DNA of 64,000 nucleotides from Hoeflea prorocentri (GCF_027944115.1 NZ_JAPJZI010000001.1:992001-1056000), one strand, 5' to 3'. Counted from the first letter of the stretch, positions 8,263 through 16,558 are shown. Translations and numbers: made by a program. Notes: generated from the letters alone by a model not told the origin.

Positions 8263-8907
8263 TCAAATCACCGGGTCCGGCTTCGTTGCTGCCGGGACGG
8301 CCGCCATAAGAGCGCCACGAAGGTCGCCGTAGCCGGTAAAACGGTACTCGTATTCCAGGCCGAGATACTCGGCTGCCTGTCTGGCCTTTTCCTGCAGTTC
8401 CTGATCTGCCTTCTGGGACAGGTACACCAGCTTGCGGTAGTTGCCGAAATACATGTCCCGAAGTTCGGGATGCCGGTCGAGGGCAAGCGGTTCAACGATG
8501 AAGGCCTCAAATTGACGGGCCAGAAAGTCCGTCAGAAAGAATGCGTCGATATCGTCATCCCACGTCTCGAATTTCTCGTTGCCGGCGAAGAATGAATAGC
8601 AGTGCGGGCCGGCAATCCTGCCGACGTCTTCCTCTTCGCACACCCTGTCGAGCATACCGCCCGTTCCGCAATCGGCGTAAGCGACATAGATATTGCTGAA
8701 ACCCTCCTCGCGCGCCTCCCGTATCGCGGCCTGGACGCCGGGCGCTATCTTTTCGGGATAAAGATGCCACTTGGCCGGGAGGCAGACCAGGTCGATATGG
8801 GTGAGCCCGTTTGCCTCGCAGACCGCCAGGATTTCGCGTGCGATGGCTCCGCACCCGATGATGCGGACGGGGAGGGCCTCTTGCACTGATGTCGCGGTCT
8901 CGGACAT
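8263..8907 (-). CDS. DUF1638 domain protein
   Basis: 214 residues of the DUF1638 family: VRIIGCGAIAREILAVCEAN, DLVCLPAKWHLYPEKIAPGV, IYVAYADCGTGGMLDRVCEE and RIAGPHCYSFFAG. Conserved Cys and His residues (IGCGA, ADCGTGG, GPHCYSF) could bind a metal or act as nucleophiles. DUF1638 genes are repeatedly found beside MttB-type methyltransferases in bacteria and methanogens, but I know of no demonstrated reaction. It lies downstream of the corrinoid protein gene, separated by a terminator-like hairpin, so it may be expressed at a lower level than the corrinoid protein. A maturation or corrinoid-handling role is inference only. Confidence 0.85.
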   Translation of the reverse strand: MSETATSVQEALPVRIIGCGAIAREILAVCEANGLTHIDLVCLPAKWHLYPEKIAPGVQAAIREAREEGFSNIYVAYADCGTGGMLDRVCEEEDVGRIAGPHCYSFFAGNEKFETWDDDIDAFFLTDFLARQFEAFIVEPLALDRHPELRDMYFGNYRKLVYLSQKADQELQEKARQAAEYLGLEYEYRFTGYGDLRGALMAAVPAATKPDPVI

Positions 8908-8929
8908 GGCGATGCCTATACCCCAAAAC

Positions 8930-8955
8930 TCAAAAGGCGGCCATCCGGCCGCCTA
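8930..8955 (-). terminator. Terminator or attenuator between the corrinoid protein and DUF1638 genes
   Basis: AGGCGGCC (8935-8942), loop ATCC and GGCCGCCT (8947-8954) give an eight-base stem, followed on the minus strand by a short TTTTG. It would separate high expression of the corrinoid protein from its neighbour. Confidence 0.65.
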
Positions 8956-8982
8956 TGGATGTGTACAGATTGACACAAAATT

Positions 8983-9684
8983 TTACCCCGCGTCGGCCAT
9001 GGAATTGTGCTTGCGCTTCATGAATTCCTTTGCCGTTTCGACGGCGACAGCTGCATCGCGGCAATAGGCGTCTGCACCCACCGCCATGCCGAATTCCTCG
9101 TTAAGCGGCGCTCCGCCGACGAGCACGATATGATCGTCTCGGATACCCTTTTCCTTCATCGTGTCGATCACGACCTTCATATAGGGCATGGTGGTTGTCA
9201 AAAGCGCCGACATGCCGACGATATCAGGCTTGTGTTCGTCGATGGCTTCCAGATAGTTCTCGACCGCATTGTTGATGCCGATATCGATGACGTCGAAGCC
9301 GGCCCCTTCCATCATCATGCCGACAAGGTTCTTGCCGATATCATGAATGTCGCCCTTGACGGTCCCGATAACCATTTTCCCGAGCTTCGGGGCGCCTGTT
9401 TCTGCCAGCAAGGGGCGTAGAATGGCCATTCCGGACTTCATCGCATTGGCTGACAGCAGAACCTCCGGCACGAATAGGATACCGTCGCGGAAATCTTCGC
9501 CGACAATACGCATGCCCTCGACAAGGGCCTGGGTCAGAACATCGTAAGGGACCCAACCGCGGTCCAGCAGAATCGTCGTTCCCTCTTCGATTTCCTCCTT
9601 GAGGCCGTCATAGAGGTCGTCATGCATCTGCTGCACGAGTTCGTCGTCGGAGAGTTCGGACAAAATTATTTCGTCGTCAGACAT
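8983..9684 (-). CDS. Corrinoid (methylcobamide-binding) protein, MtgC/MttC-like
   Basis: 233 residues in two parts. The N-terminal four-helix cap domain (residues ~10-95) ends with VEGMRIVGEDFRDGILFVPE and LLSANAMKSGM. The C-terminal Rossmann B12-binding domain has the base-off signature GDIHDIGKN (DxHxxG, His being the lower cobalt ligand), then FDVIDIGINNAVENYLEAI, VGMSALLTTTM and VLVGGAPLNEEF with GADAYCRDA. It is the methyl carrier between the MttB-type methyltransferase, transcribed divergently 341 bases away, and the methyl-THF methyltransferase. No ribosome site stands out. The protein is cytoplasmic and needs cobalamin made or salvaged by the cob genes at 25-34 kb. Confidence 0.95.
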   Translation of the reverse strand: MSDDEIILSELSDDELVQQMHDDLYDGLKEEIEEGTTILLDRGWVPYDVLTQALVEGMRIVGEDFRDGILFVPEVLLSANAMKSGMAILRPLLAETGAPKLGKMVIGTVKGDIHDIGKNLVGMMMEGAGFDVIDIGINNAVENYLEAIDEHKPDIVGMSALLTTTMPYMKVVIDTMKEKGIRDDHIVLVGGAPLNEEFGMAVGADAYCRDAAVAVETAKEFMKRKHNSMADAG

Positions 9685-10025
9685 CGGCGTTCCCTCGAGG
9701 CTAGCGATTGTCTCGCCTTTTTTGAACCACGTAAGTGCTTATGCTGACAAGTGTTATGAGGAAAAAACATAAGCTGTGGCTTCTTAAAAACGACGCCACG
9801 CGATCTGAAAAGCGACCAACGGATAACAGTTGCGGTTGGGTGGGCGCGGATCGGTGGCCTGTCCTGTCGCCAGAGCGTCACGGCTTGGCGCATAGAGAAA
9901 GGCAGCGAAAGGGCTGTGGGCTAGCATGAATGGGGATGGTTTGCTGACGCTGGTCGGCCGCGCGAGGCGAGAAAAAGACTGTTGCGATATCATGGATTGT
10001 GCCAGGGGCACGAAAGGTAACCGGT
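9685..10025. promoter_or_regulatory. Divergent control region of corrinoid protein and MttB-type methyltransferase
   Basis: 341 bases without a gene. On the corrinoid gene side lies GGAAAAAACATAAGCT (9760-9775), nearly identical in reverse complement to a site upstream of proX (16,758). TTAAAAACGACGCCA (9784-9798) matches a site upstream of the virulence-factor gene. CTTATG (9739-9744) and GTTATG add further half-like repeats. An AraC/GlxA-type regulator would fit, but no regulator is shown to bind. Confidence 0.45.
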
Positions 10026-11588
10026 ATGGAAGCTGAAAATCGTGAAGAAGGCCGCCGGTCAGGCAGGCGCGGCAGTGGTGGTGCCGCCGCACGTCGCGCG
10101 GCACGTAGCGCGGCTGGTCCGGGCGAGAAGCATTATTACATTCAGCGCAAGATCCGCGAGTATGAAGTGCTGGATGAGGAGGCGCTTGCCCTTATCGAGG
10201 CCAATGCCGAGACGGTGCTTGAAGAGATCGGCATCGAGTTCCGCGACGATGCGGAGGCCATTGCGCTTTGGCGCGAGGCCGGCGCCGACATCAAGGGCGA
10301 GCGGGTGCATTTTCCAAAAGGCCTTTGCCGCTCGCTTTTGAAAACAGCGCCGCAGGTCTTTACACAGCATGCCCGCAATGCGGCACGCTCGGTGCAGATT
10401 GGCGGCAAGGCAACGGTATTCGCGCCCGTGTACGGACCGCCTTTCGTGCGTGATCTTGATGGTGAGCGGCGTTACGCCACGATTGAGGATTTCCAGAACT
10501 TTGTGAAGCTGGCCTATATGGCGCCGTCAATGCACCATTCGGGTGGCACGGTCTGCGAGCCGGTGGATGTGCCGGTCAACAAGCGTCACCTAGATATGGT
10601 CTATGCGCATATGCGCTTGTCCGACAAGCCGTTCATGGGCTCGGTGACGGCGCCGGAGAGGGCGCAGGACACAGTCGACATGTGCAAGATCCTGTTCGGG
10701 GCCGACTACGTTGATCAGAACTGCGTCGTTATCAATCTGATCAATGCAAACTCGCCGATGGTGTTTGACGACACGATGCTCGGTGCGGCGAAAGTCTATG
10801 CGCGCAACAACCAGGCATGCATTGTCTCGCCCTTTATCCTGGCGGGCGCCATGAGCCCGGTTACTGTTGCCGGCACGTTGACGCAGGTGCTTGCCGAGGT
10901 GCTTGCCGGGGCATCGTTTACGCAGCTCGTACGTCCCGGCGCGCCGGTGCTTTTTGGAACCTTTGCGGCCTCCATTTCCATGCAGTCGGGTGCGCCGACC
11001 TTTGGCACGCCGGAGCCGTCGCTGGTGTCCTATGGCGCTGCGCAGCTTGCACGCCGGCTCGGATTGCCGTTCCGCACGGGTGGTTCGCTATGCGCATCAA
11101 AGCTGCCCGATGCACAGGCCGCACAGGAAAGTGCCAACACGCTGAACATGACGCTGCTTGCCGGAACCAATTTCGCTTTGCATTCGGCCGGTTGGCTGGA
11201 GGGCGGCCTGGTGTCGTCCTACGAGAAATTCATGATCGACGTCGACCAGCTCGGCATGATGCAGAAATTTGCCGCCGGCGTTGATATCTCCGAGGATGCT
11301 CAGGCGATGGATGCGATCCGCGAGGTTGGGCCGGGCAGCCACTACCTTGGCTGTGCGCATACCCAATCGCATTTCCAGACGGCTTTTTATCGCTCGCCGC
11401 TGGCCGACAACAATTCGTTCGAACAGTGGCAGTCAGAAGGCGAAAAACGTATGGAGGTCCGGGCAAACGAGCTTTGCAGGCAGTGGTTGAATGCCTATGA
11501 GGCCCCGGCCTTGGATGAGGGCGTCAATGACGGCCTGCGCGACTTTATCCACCAGCGCAAGGAAGCCATGCCGGATGCGTTCACGTGA
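10026..11588 (+). CDS. MttB-family (non-pyrrolysine) quaternary amine:corrinoid methyltransferase, probable glycine betaine type
   Basis: 520 residues; the start at 10,026 is preceded by GAAAGGTAA. The body is the trimethylamine methyltransferase (MttB, COG5598) TIM barrel: EANAETVLEEIGIEFRDD, VFAPVYGPPFVRDLDGERR, MAPSMHHSGGTVCEPVDVP and VNLINANSPMV-like strands, ending HYLGCAHTQSHFQTAFYRS. There is no in-frame stop in the barrel, so no pyrrolysine is used. Such homologues include MtgB, which demethylates glycine betaine to dimethylglycine. The first 31 residues are an Arg/Gly/Ala-rich extension (GRRSGRRGSGG, ARRAARSAAG) outside the fold. The substrate is inferred from the importer and bmt; proline betaine, carnitine or other N-methyl substrates are possible. 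Confidence 0.93.
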   Translation: MEAENREEGRRSGRRGSGGAAARRAARSAAGPGEKHYYIQRKIREYEVLDEEALALIEANAETVLEEIGIEFRDDAEAIALWREAGADIKGERVHFPKGLCRSLLKTAPQVFTQHARNAARSVQIGGKATVFAPVYGPPFVRDLDGERRYATIEDFQNFVKLAYMAPSMHHSGGTVCEPVDVPVNKRHLDMVYAHMRLSDKPFMGSVTAPERAQDTVDMCKILFGADYVDQNCVVINLINANSPMVFDDTMLGAAKVYARNNQACIVSPFILAGAMSPVTVAGTLTQVLAEVLAGASFTQLVRPGAPVLFGTFAASISMQSGAPTFGTPEPSLVSYGAAQLARRLGLPFRTGGSLCASKLPDAQAAQESANTLNMTLLAGTNFALHSAGWLEGGLVSSYEKFMIDVDQLGMMQKFAAGVDISEDAQAMDAIREVGPGSHYLGCAHTQSHFQTAFYRSPLADNNSFEQWQSEGEKRMEVRANELCRQWLNAYEAPALDEGVNDGLRDFIHQRKEAMPDAFT

Positions 11589-11671
11589 AAGGGTGCGGAT
11601 GATGCACGCGCCAAGGTGGCTCGCCTTATTCACCGGGACGTATGGCGCTCTGCCTTTCGTGAGGATGAGTC

Positions 11672-12361
11672 ATGAGCGATCATCGACATTGGCACGCGGT
11701 TGATGGGCTCTATGAGCGCATTGACACAGCCCTGCGGGAAAGGGGCCTCATGGCGCGCGGCGGTGTCCAGTTTGCGGATGTTGCCGATCCGGCCCTTTGT
11801 GTGACAGGCTTCAGCACCATCATTTTGGCCGGTCATGCCGGGTCTTCCTTCTGGCCGCAATTTGAACGTTTCCGTCAAAAGCGCCGCATGGCCGACCCGC
11901 TGGATGCGTGGTCGCGCCGCATCGGTGAAGAAATTGAATCGGAATTTGGCTGTAAGGCGTTCTATCCATTTGAAAAACCATGGTGGCCGTTCCAATCCTG
12001 GATCAATGCTGCTGAAGGGCTGAAGCCTTCTCCATTGGCCATCCTCATCCATCCCGAATACGGGCTTTGGCATGGTTATCGCGCTGCGTTCGGGTTCCGG
12101 GAGGCGATTGCGCTCCCAGAGCCGGCGGAGCTTAATCATGCATGTGATGATTGCGCGGAAAAACCATGTTTGTCGGCCTGCCCGGCACACGCCATTGCTC
12201 CGGATGGCTTCGACCTTCCGAGGTGCCGGTCACATCTTTCTACGGATGACGGCCGGCAAGGCTGCATGCAGTTTGGTTGTCTGGCGCGCAATGCCTGTCC
12301 GGTCGGCGAGGCCTACCGGTATAAACCCGCACAATTACGCTTTCACATGGATGCGCTCTAG
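11672..12361 (+). CDS. Fe-S protein with epoxyqueuosine reductase-like double 4Fe-4S motif
   Basis: 229 residues. The C-terminus has two cysteine clusters, CDDCAEKPCLSACP (residues ~161-174) and CMQFGCLARNACPVG, the pattern of a 2x4Fe-4S double-cluster domain. The N-terminal part (VCDGLYERID-like start, then VTGFSTIILAGHAGSSFWPQ) resembles the pseudo-corrinoid-binding side of QueG-like proteins, but it is much shorter than QueG. It directly follows the MttB-type gene, 83 bases apart, and its end overlaps the converging bmt gene by four bases. Similar small Fe-S proteins occur in aerobic MttB clusters. Electron delivery to the corrinoid activator is inferred, not shown. Confidence 0.8.
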   Translation: MSDHRHWHAVDGLYERIDTALRERGLMARGGVQFADVADPALCVTGFSTIILAGHAGSSFWPQFERFRQKRRMADPLDAWSRRIGEEIESEFGCKAFYPFEKPWWPFQSWINAAEGLKPSPLAILIHPEYGLWHGYRAAFGFREAIALPEPAELNHACDDCAEKPCLSACPAHAIAPDGFDLPRCRSHLSTDDGRQGCMQFGCLARNACPVGEAYRYKPAQLRFHMDAL

Positions 12362-13386
12362 CTCGCCTGAGCGCGCCTGCGTCCGCGCCGCTCGCGTCTT
12401 TGCGGTGCACTGTCATTGGCAGCTTTGTTCCGCATTGGTCCGATGCGCTCGACAATTTCTTCAACAGTCGGGCGGGCCGCCTTTTCATGTGTATCGATCG
12501 CTGTCCGCATGGCGCGCAGATGGTCGCAGGATGTGCCGCAGCAGCCGCCGATAATCAGGGCGCCGGCGTCTATAGCCAAGCGGGCATAGTCCGCCATCAG
12601 CGGTGGGGTCCCGGAATAGTGGATTTCGGAGCCCTTGAACTCCGGGATACCGCAATTGCCTTTGACGATAATGGTCTGTTCCGGCGCGGCCTCACTCATA
12701 TCGAGCAGTGAGGCGAGGATATCCGACGCACCGACCCCGCAATTGGCTCCAACGGCAACCGGAGCGTCCACGCTGTCATCGACGACATTGTGGATGTCTT
12801 TGGGATGCAGGCCCATCATCGTCTTGCCGGCCGTGTCGAATGATCCGGTATAGGTGTATGGCATGCCACATTTGTGCGCGGCTTCAGCCGCAGCCCGGAT
12901 TTCCTCGGGTGCCGACATGGTTTCGATCCAGGCGATTTCCGCCCCGCCTGCCTTCAAACCCTTTATCTGCTCCACAAAGGCGTCTACCGCATCTTCATAG
13001 CTGAGTGCGCCGAGCGGTTGCAGCAATTCGCCGGTCGGTCCAACCGAGCCGGCGACAATGACACGCCGGTCTGCCTTGCCAGCAACTTCGCAGGCGATTT
13101 CCGCCGCGCGGCGGTTGAGTTCAAATACCCGGTCCTGGGCGTGATGGAGTTTCAGGCGGTGCCGGGTGCCACCAAAGCTGTTGGTCAATATGATATCAGC
13201 GCCGGCATCGACAAAATCCTGATGCAGCTTGAAGATCTTCTCCGGCGAATCCTCATTCCAGAGTTCCGGGGCTTCGCCCGATTCAAGCCCCATGGCAAAC
13301 AGGTTGGTGCCTGTCGCGCCATCGGCGAGCAGGACGCCCTTTTCGGCAATGAGGTCGGCAAGCGGATTGGTTGATCCGGTGGACAT
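12358..13386 (-). CDS. bmt: Betaine-homocysteine S-methyltransferase (zinc-dependent homocysteine methyltransferase)
   Basis: 342 residues from the ATG at 13,386 with AGGA upstream; the longer open frame to 13,467 lacks a good site and crosses the palindrome. The homocysteine methyltransferase barrel shows LLADGATGTNLFAMGLESGE, ILTNSFGGTRHRL, AGSVGPTGELL and the zinc ligands VGANCGVGASD and IGGCCGTS. It makes methionine from homocysteine, with betaine as the likely methyl donor given the context. The C-terminus carries the extension QRRERRGRRRAQAS, like three other enzymes of this cluster. A perfect palindrome 34 bases upstream is a likely operator for methionine-cycle control. Confidence 0.9.
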   Translation of the reverse strand: MSTGSTNPLADLIAEKGVLLADGATGTNLFAMGLESGEAPELWNEDSPEKIFKLHQDFVDAGADIILTNSFGGTRHRLKLHHAQDRVFELNRRAAEIACEVAGKADRRVIVAGSVGPTGELLQPLGALSYEDAVDAFVEQIKGLKAGGAEIAWIETMSAPEEIRAAAEAAHKCGMPYTYTGSFDTAGKTMMGLHPKDIHNVVDDSVDAPVAVGANCGVGASDILASLLDMSEAAPEQTIIVKGNCGIPEFKGSEIHYSGTPPLMADYARLAIDAGALIIGGCCGTSCDHLRAMRTAIDTHEKAARPTVEEIVERIGPMRNKAANDSAPQRRERRGRRRAQAS

Positions 13387-13419
13387 GGTGCGCTTCCTGT
13401 TAAGGTGATTAACGTAACG

Positions 13420-13439
13420 ATATAAAGATATCTTTATAT
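13420..13439. promoter_or_regulatory. Perfect palindrome upstream of bmt, SahR-like candidate operator
   Basis: ATATAAAGAT and ATCTTTATAT form an uninterrupted 20-base palindrome, 34 bases before the bmt start. Its core equals the site at 6,169 except for one spacer base, and both sit at nearly the same distance from a methyl-transfer gene. Confidence 0.65.
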
Positions 13440-13469
13440 TGAAGCAATCAAGAAATTCTAAATGCAAAG

Positions 13470-13500
13470 AAAAAAGGCGGCCCCGAGGCCGCCTTTTTCC
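13470..13500. terminator. Bidirectional terminator after proV
   Basis: GGCGGCC (13,477-13,483), short loop and GGCCGCC (13,487-13,493) are flanked by A-run and T-run on both sides. It ends the proXWV transcript on the minus strand just past the proV stop. Confidence 0.85.
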
Positions 13501-13513
13501 AGCTTTTCCGGCC

Positions 13514-14575
13514 TTATTCCGCAGCCATGGCGTCCTCGTGGCTGACAGGTGTCACCATGGCTGCGATCACCTCGTGGATATCCACCGCGCCGACCGGCGC
13601 CCCGCTCGCATCGGTCACATGGGCTTGAGCGACGTTGGCGTCGGTCATGGTTTTTGCTGCCTCTTCCAGCGTGGTGCCGAGCGGGATGCCCATACCTTCG
13701 GCGGCCCCATCGAAGGGCTTCATGATCGTCTCGATGAGGATCACGCGGCCCCGGTTCACTTCCCTGACGAAGTTCGAGATGTAGTCGTCAGCCGGGTTGA
13801 GCACGATGTCCTGACCTGTTCCCTGCTGTACGACTTCACCATCGCGAAGGATGGCGATCTTGTCGCCAAGGCGCAGCGCTTCATCGAGATCGTGGGTGAT
13901 GAAGACGATGGTCTTGCGAATCTCCTTTTGAAGATCGAGGAGGACCGACTGCATGTCCATGCGAATAAGCGGGTCAAGCGCCGAGAATGCTTCGTCCATG
14001 AGCAGGATCGGAGCATCGTTTGTCAGCGCTCTTGCAAGACCCACGCGTTGCTGCATGCCGCCGGAGAGCTGATTGGGGTAGTTGCCTTCAAAACCACTGA
14101 GGCCAACCCGGTCGATCCAGCGCTGCGCCCGCTCAAGCTGCTCGGAACGCGAGACGCCCTGAACCTCAAGCCCATAGACTGAATTGTCCATCACAGTGCG
14201 GTGCGGCAGCAGGGCAAATTTCTGAAACACCATTGCCGTTTCGTGACGGCGGAACTCACGCAACTGGTTGGGATTCATCTTGCAGACGTCATCATCGCCG
14301 ACGAGCACCTCGCCTGAGGTGGGGTCGATCAGGCGGTTGATGTGCCGGATCAATGTCGACTTGCCGGAACCGGACAGGCCCATGACGACCTGGATACCAC
14401 CGGCCGGCATGTCGATGTTGATGTCTTTCAGGCCCAGTACATGACTGTGCTTTTCATTAAGCTCGGTCTTGGTCATGCCTCCTTTGACAAGATCGATGAA
14501 CTTTTCCGGCGTCTTGCCGAAAATCTTGTAGAGGCTGCGGACAGAGATGCCCGGGCTTTCCTTCGCATCAGCCAT
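13514..14575 (-). CDS. proV: Quaternary amine ABC transporter ATP-binding protein (ProV type)
   Basis: 353 residues from the ATG at 14,575, which overlaps the proW stop by eight bases. Walker A GLSGSGKSTLIRH, signature LSGGMQQRVGLARAL and Walker B ILLMDEAFSALDPL are intact. After the nucleotide domain comes a CBS-like C-terminal part (residues ~280-345) of the kind that senses ionic strength or cyclic di-AMP in OpuA/ProV proteins; only a partial pair is visible. It powers import of glycine betaine or a related compound. Last gene of proXWV, ended by a strong terminator. Confidence 0.93.
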   Translation of the reverse strand: MADAKESPGISVRSLYKIFGKTPEKFIDLVKGGMTKTELNEKHSHVLGLKDINIDMPAGGIQVVMGLSGSGKSTLIRHINRLIDPTSGEVLVGDDDVCKMNPNQLREFRRHETAMVFQKFALLPHRTVMDNSVYGLEVQGVSRSEQLERAQRWIDRVGLSGFEGNYPNQLSGGMQQRVGLARALTNDAPILLMDEAFSALDPLIRMDMQSVLLDLQKEIRKTIVFITHDLDEALRLGDKIAILRDGEVVQQGTGQDIVLNPADDYISNFVREVNRGRVILIETIMKPFDGAAEGMGIPLGTTLEEAAKTMTDANVAQAHVTDASGAPVGAVDIHEVIAAMVTPVSHEDAMAAE

Positions 14576-15455
14576 GGACGACCTCCTGGTGTTTCTGCAG
14601 ACGCTTGCCGAATGCCTGGCTTGTTCTGTCAAAGATGATAGCGATGCCGACGATCGCCAGACCGTTGAACACGCCTAGCGTGAAATACTGGCTATTGATG
14701 GCCTTGAGCACCGGTTGGCCGAGGCCTTGAACACCGATCATGGACGCAACAACCACCATGGCGAGCGCCATCATGATGGTCTGGTTGATGCCGGCCATGA
14801 TAGTTGGCAGCGCAAGCGGCATCTGAACATTTTTCAGCCGCTGCCAGTTGGATGAACCAAAGGCGTCCGCGGCTTCCAGCACGTCCTTGTCGACAAGGCG
14901 GATACCCAGATTGGTCAGGCGAATGATCGGTGGAATGGCGTAGATGACCACCGCAATCAGACCCGGAACCTTGCCGATGCCAAGCAGCATGACCACCGGA
15001 ATAAGATAAACGAAGCTCGGCATGGTCTGCATGACATCGAGGATCGGATTTATGACAGCCTGCACCCTGTCCGACCGGGACATGATGATGCCGATCGGGA
15101 TGCCGATAAAAATTGCCAGTATCGTACACACGAAGATCATGGAGATGGTCTTCATCGTGTCTTCCCACATATCGAAATAGCCGATCAGAAGCAGGGTAAC
15201 GACTGTTCCGACAACGATCTTGATATTGCGGCTCGCAAACCAGGCGATCAGCGCTATCGCGAGGATGATGATCGGCCATGGCGTCTCAGTCATCAGATCC
15301 TCGGACCAGATGAGAAATTGTTTGAGTGGTTCGAAGAACAACTCGATATATTCGCCATATTCTCGTGTGAAGCTTCTAAAACCGTCGTCGATCGCCTTCT
15401 TCAGCGCGCGCAGACTTGCCCCGTTCATGCTCGGAAATTCGATAAGCCATTCCAT
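14568..15455 (-). CDS. proW: Quaternary amine ABC transporter permease (ProW type)
   Basis: 295 residues. The first ~75 residues form an amphipathic N-terminal extension, then six or so membrane segments follow (WPIIILAIALIAWFASRNIK, IVVGTVVTLLLIGYFDMW, ISMIFVCTILAIFIGIPIG). The permease EAA region is EAADAFGSSNWQRLKNVQMP. This is the inner-membrane channel of a ProU/OpuA-type importer. The TGA overlaps the proV start, so translation is coupled. An 11-base hairpin lies between it and proX, which would favour excess binding protein. Confidence 0.93.
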   Translation of the reverse strand: MEWLIEFPSMNGASLRALKKAIDDGFRSFTREYGEYIELFFEPLKQFLIWSEDLMTETPWPIIILAIALIAWFASRNIKIVVGTVVTLLLIGYFDMWEDTMKTISMIFVCTILAIFIGIPIGIIMSRSDRVQAVINPILDVMQTMPSFVYLIPVVMLLGIGKVPGLIAVVIYAIPPIIRLTNLGIRLVDKDVLEAADAFGSSNWQRLKNVQMPLALPTIMAGINQTIMMALAMVVVASMIGVQGLGQPVLKAINSQYFTLGVFNGLAIVGIAIIFDRTSQAFGKRLQKHQEVVHG

Positions 15456-15516
15456 TTTGTGGTCCCTTCCAGCCCCGCAGGTGGACGCTTTTTCTTGTTT
15501 TTGTCGTTCCTAGCAA

Positions 15517-15543
15517 GAAGCCCGGCGGTTTTCGCCGGGCTTC
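15517..15543 (-). terminator. Hairpin between proX and proW
   Basis: GAAGCCCGGCG (15,517-15,527) and CGCCGGGCTTC (15,533-15,543) make a perfect 11-base stem with a five-base loop. There is little T-run on the minus strand, so it probably acts as an mRNA stabiliser or attenuator that raises ProX over the membrane parts. Confidence 0.7.
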
Positions 15544-15550
15544 GCAATTT

Positions 15551-16558
15551 CTAAGAGTTTGCCAGGTAGTTCTTGACCTTTTCGGCGGCCTCAGGGGTCA
15601 CCCACTTGGTCCAGATTTCTTCCTGGTTCTCAAGGAAGTAACGTGCACCTTCCTCGCCGGTCGCCTGGTTTTCGACCATCCATGCAAGAAGGCCGTTGAC
15701 GGTCTTGTTACTCCAGGAACGGTTGGACAGATAGTTGTAGGCGGTGCCTCCGCGTTTCTGGAACTCGTCGGTTACGACGGTGTAGACTTCCGATTTCGGC
15801 CATGCGTTCGGCTTCGGATTTTCGCAATCGAGCTGGGACGTGCAGTTATCCCACTCTTCCTTGCTGTGGGGAACGCCAAAACCAAGGCGCACCATCTCGT
15901 ATTTTCCGAGGATGGCGGTTGGCGCCCAGTAGTAGCCGAGCCAGCCCTGATTACGCGAGAAGGCCTTGGCGATCGAGCCGTCCAGTCCGGCAGCCGAGCC
16001 TGTGTCGACCAACTGGAAGCCCTTGTCTTCAGCCTCGTAGGCCTTGAACAGATTACCGGTGGAAATCTGGCAGTTCCAGCCCGACGGGCAGTTATAGACA
16101 CCGCCCTTGTCCGGATCTTCCGGATCGGGGAAGAGGTCCGGACGTGCCAGCGCATCGTTGATCGTTTTGATCTCAGGATAGGCTTCGACGATATAATTCG
16201 GAACCCACCAGCCTTCAACGCCGCCATCGGCAAGCGATTCCGCGGCAATGTGCAGGCGGCCTTCCTTGACGGCGGCATCGACGGCGTCACGGAATGCGTT
16301 GATCCACAGCTCGGGCGCGACGTCCGGCTGGCCTTTCTCGTTCATTGAGGTGAAGGTGGGCATTGTATCGCCCGGTACCATTTCCGCGTCGCAACCGTAG
16401 CCTTCGGAAAGGATGATCTGGTCGACATTCGCCAGCACTTCGGCCGACTGCCAGTTCATCTCCGCAATCGTAACCGTACCGCATTCTTCAGCGGATGCGG
16501 CGTTGGCGAAAAACATCATTCCTGTGGCAAATAGCGACGAAGCAATCAGCTTCTTCAT
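15551..16558 (-). CDS. proX: Quaternary amine ABC transporter substrate-binding protein (ProX type)
   Basis: 335 residues with signal peptide (1-23, MKKLIASSLF...NAASAEE). The mature protein is an OpuAC-type solute receptor: CGTVTIAEMNWQSAEVLANV, DVAPELWINAF, GWWVPNYIVEAYPEIK and QGWLGYYWAPTAILGKYEMV. Many tryptophans (for example GWWVP, GYYWAP, LWIN) could build the aromatic cage that binds quaternary ammonium groups. Glycine betaine is the likeliest ligand given bmt and the MttB-type enzyme; TMAO-binding TmoX is a close relative and cannot be excluded. It shares a 493-base divergent region with formate dehydrogenase. Confidence 0.9.
   Translation of the reverse strand: MKKLIASSLFATGMMFFANAASAEECGTVTIAEMNWQSAEVLANVDQIILSEGYGCDAEMVPGDTMPTFTSMNEKGQPDVAPELWINAFRDAVDAAVKEGRLHIAAESLADGGVEGWWVPNYIVEAYPEIKTINDALARPDLFPDPEDPDKGGVYNCPSGWNCQISTGNLFKAYEAEDKGFQLVDTGSAAGLDGSIAKAFSRNQGWLGYYWAPTAILGKYEMVRLGFGVPHSKEEWDNCTSQLDCENPKPNAWPKSEVYTVVTDEFQKRGGTAYNYLSNRSWSNKTVNGLLAWMVENQATGEEGARYFLENQEEIWTKWVTPEAAEKVKNYLANS

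Noticed and set aside
13387-13467. Methionine-type riboswitch or longer bmt frame upstream of the chosen start
   Set aside because: The sequence is short and dominated by a palindrome better explained as a protein-binding operator; no SAM or SAH riboswitch core is visible.
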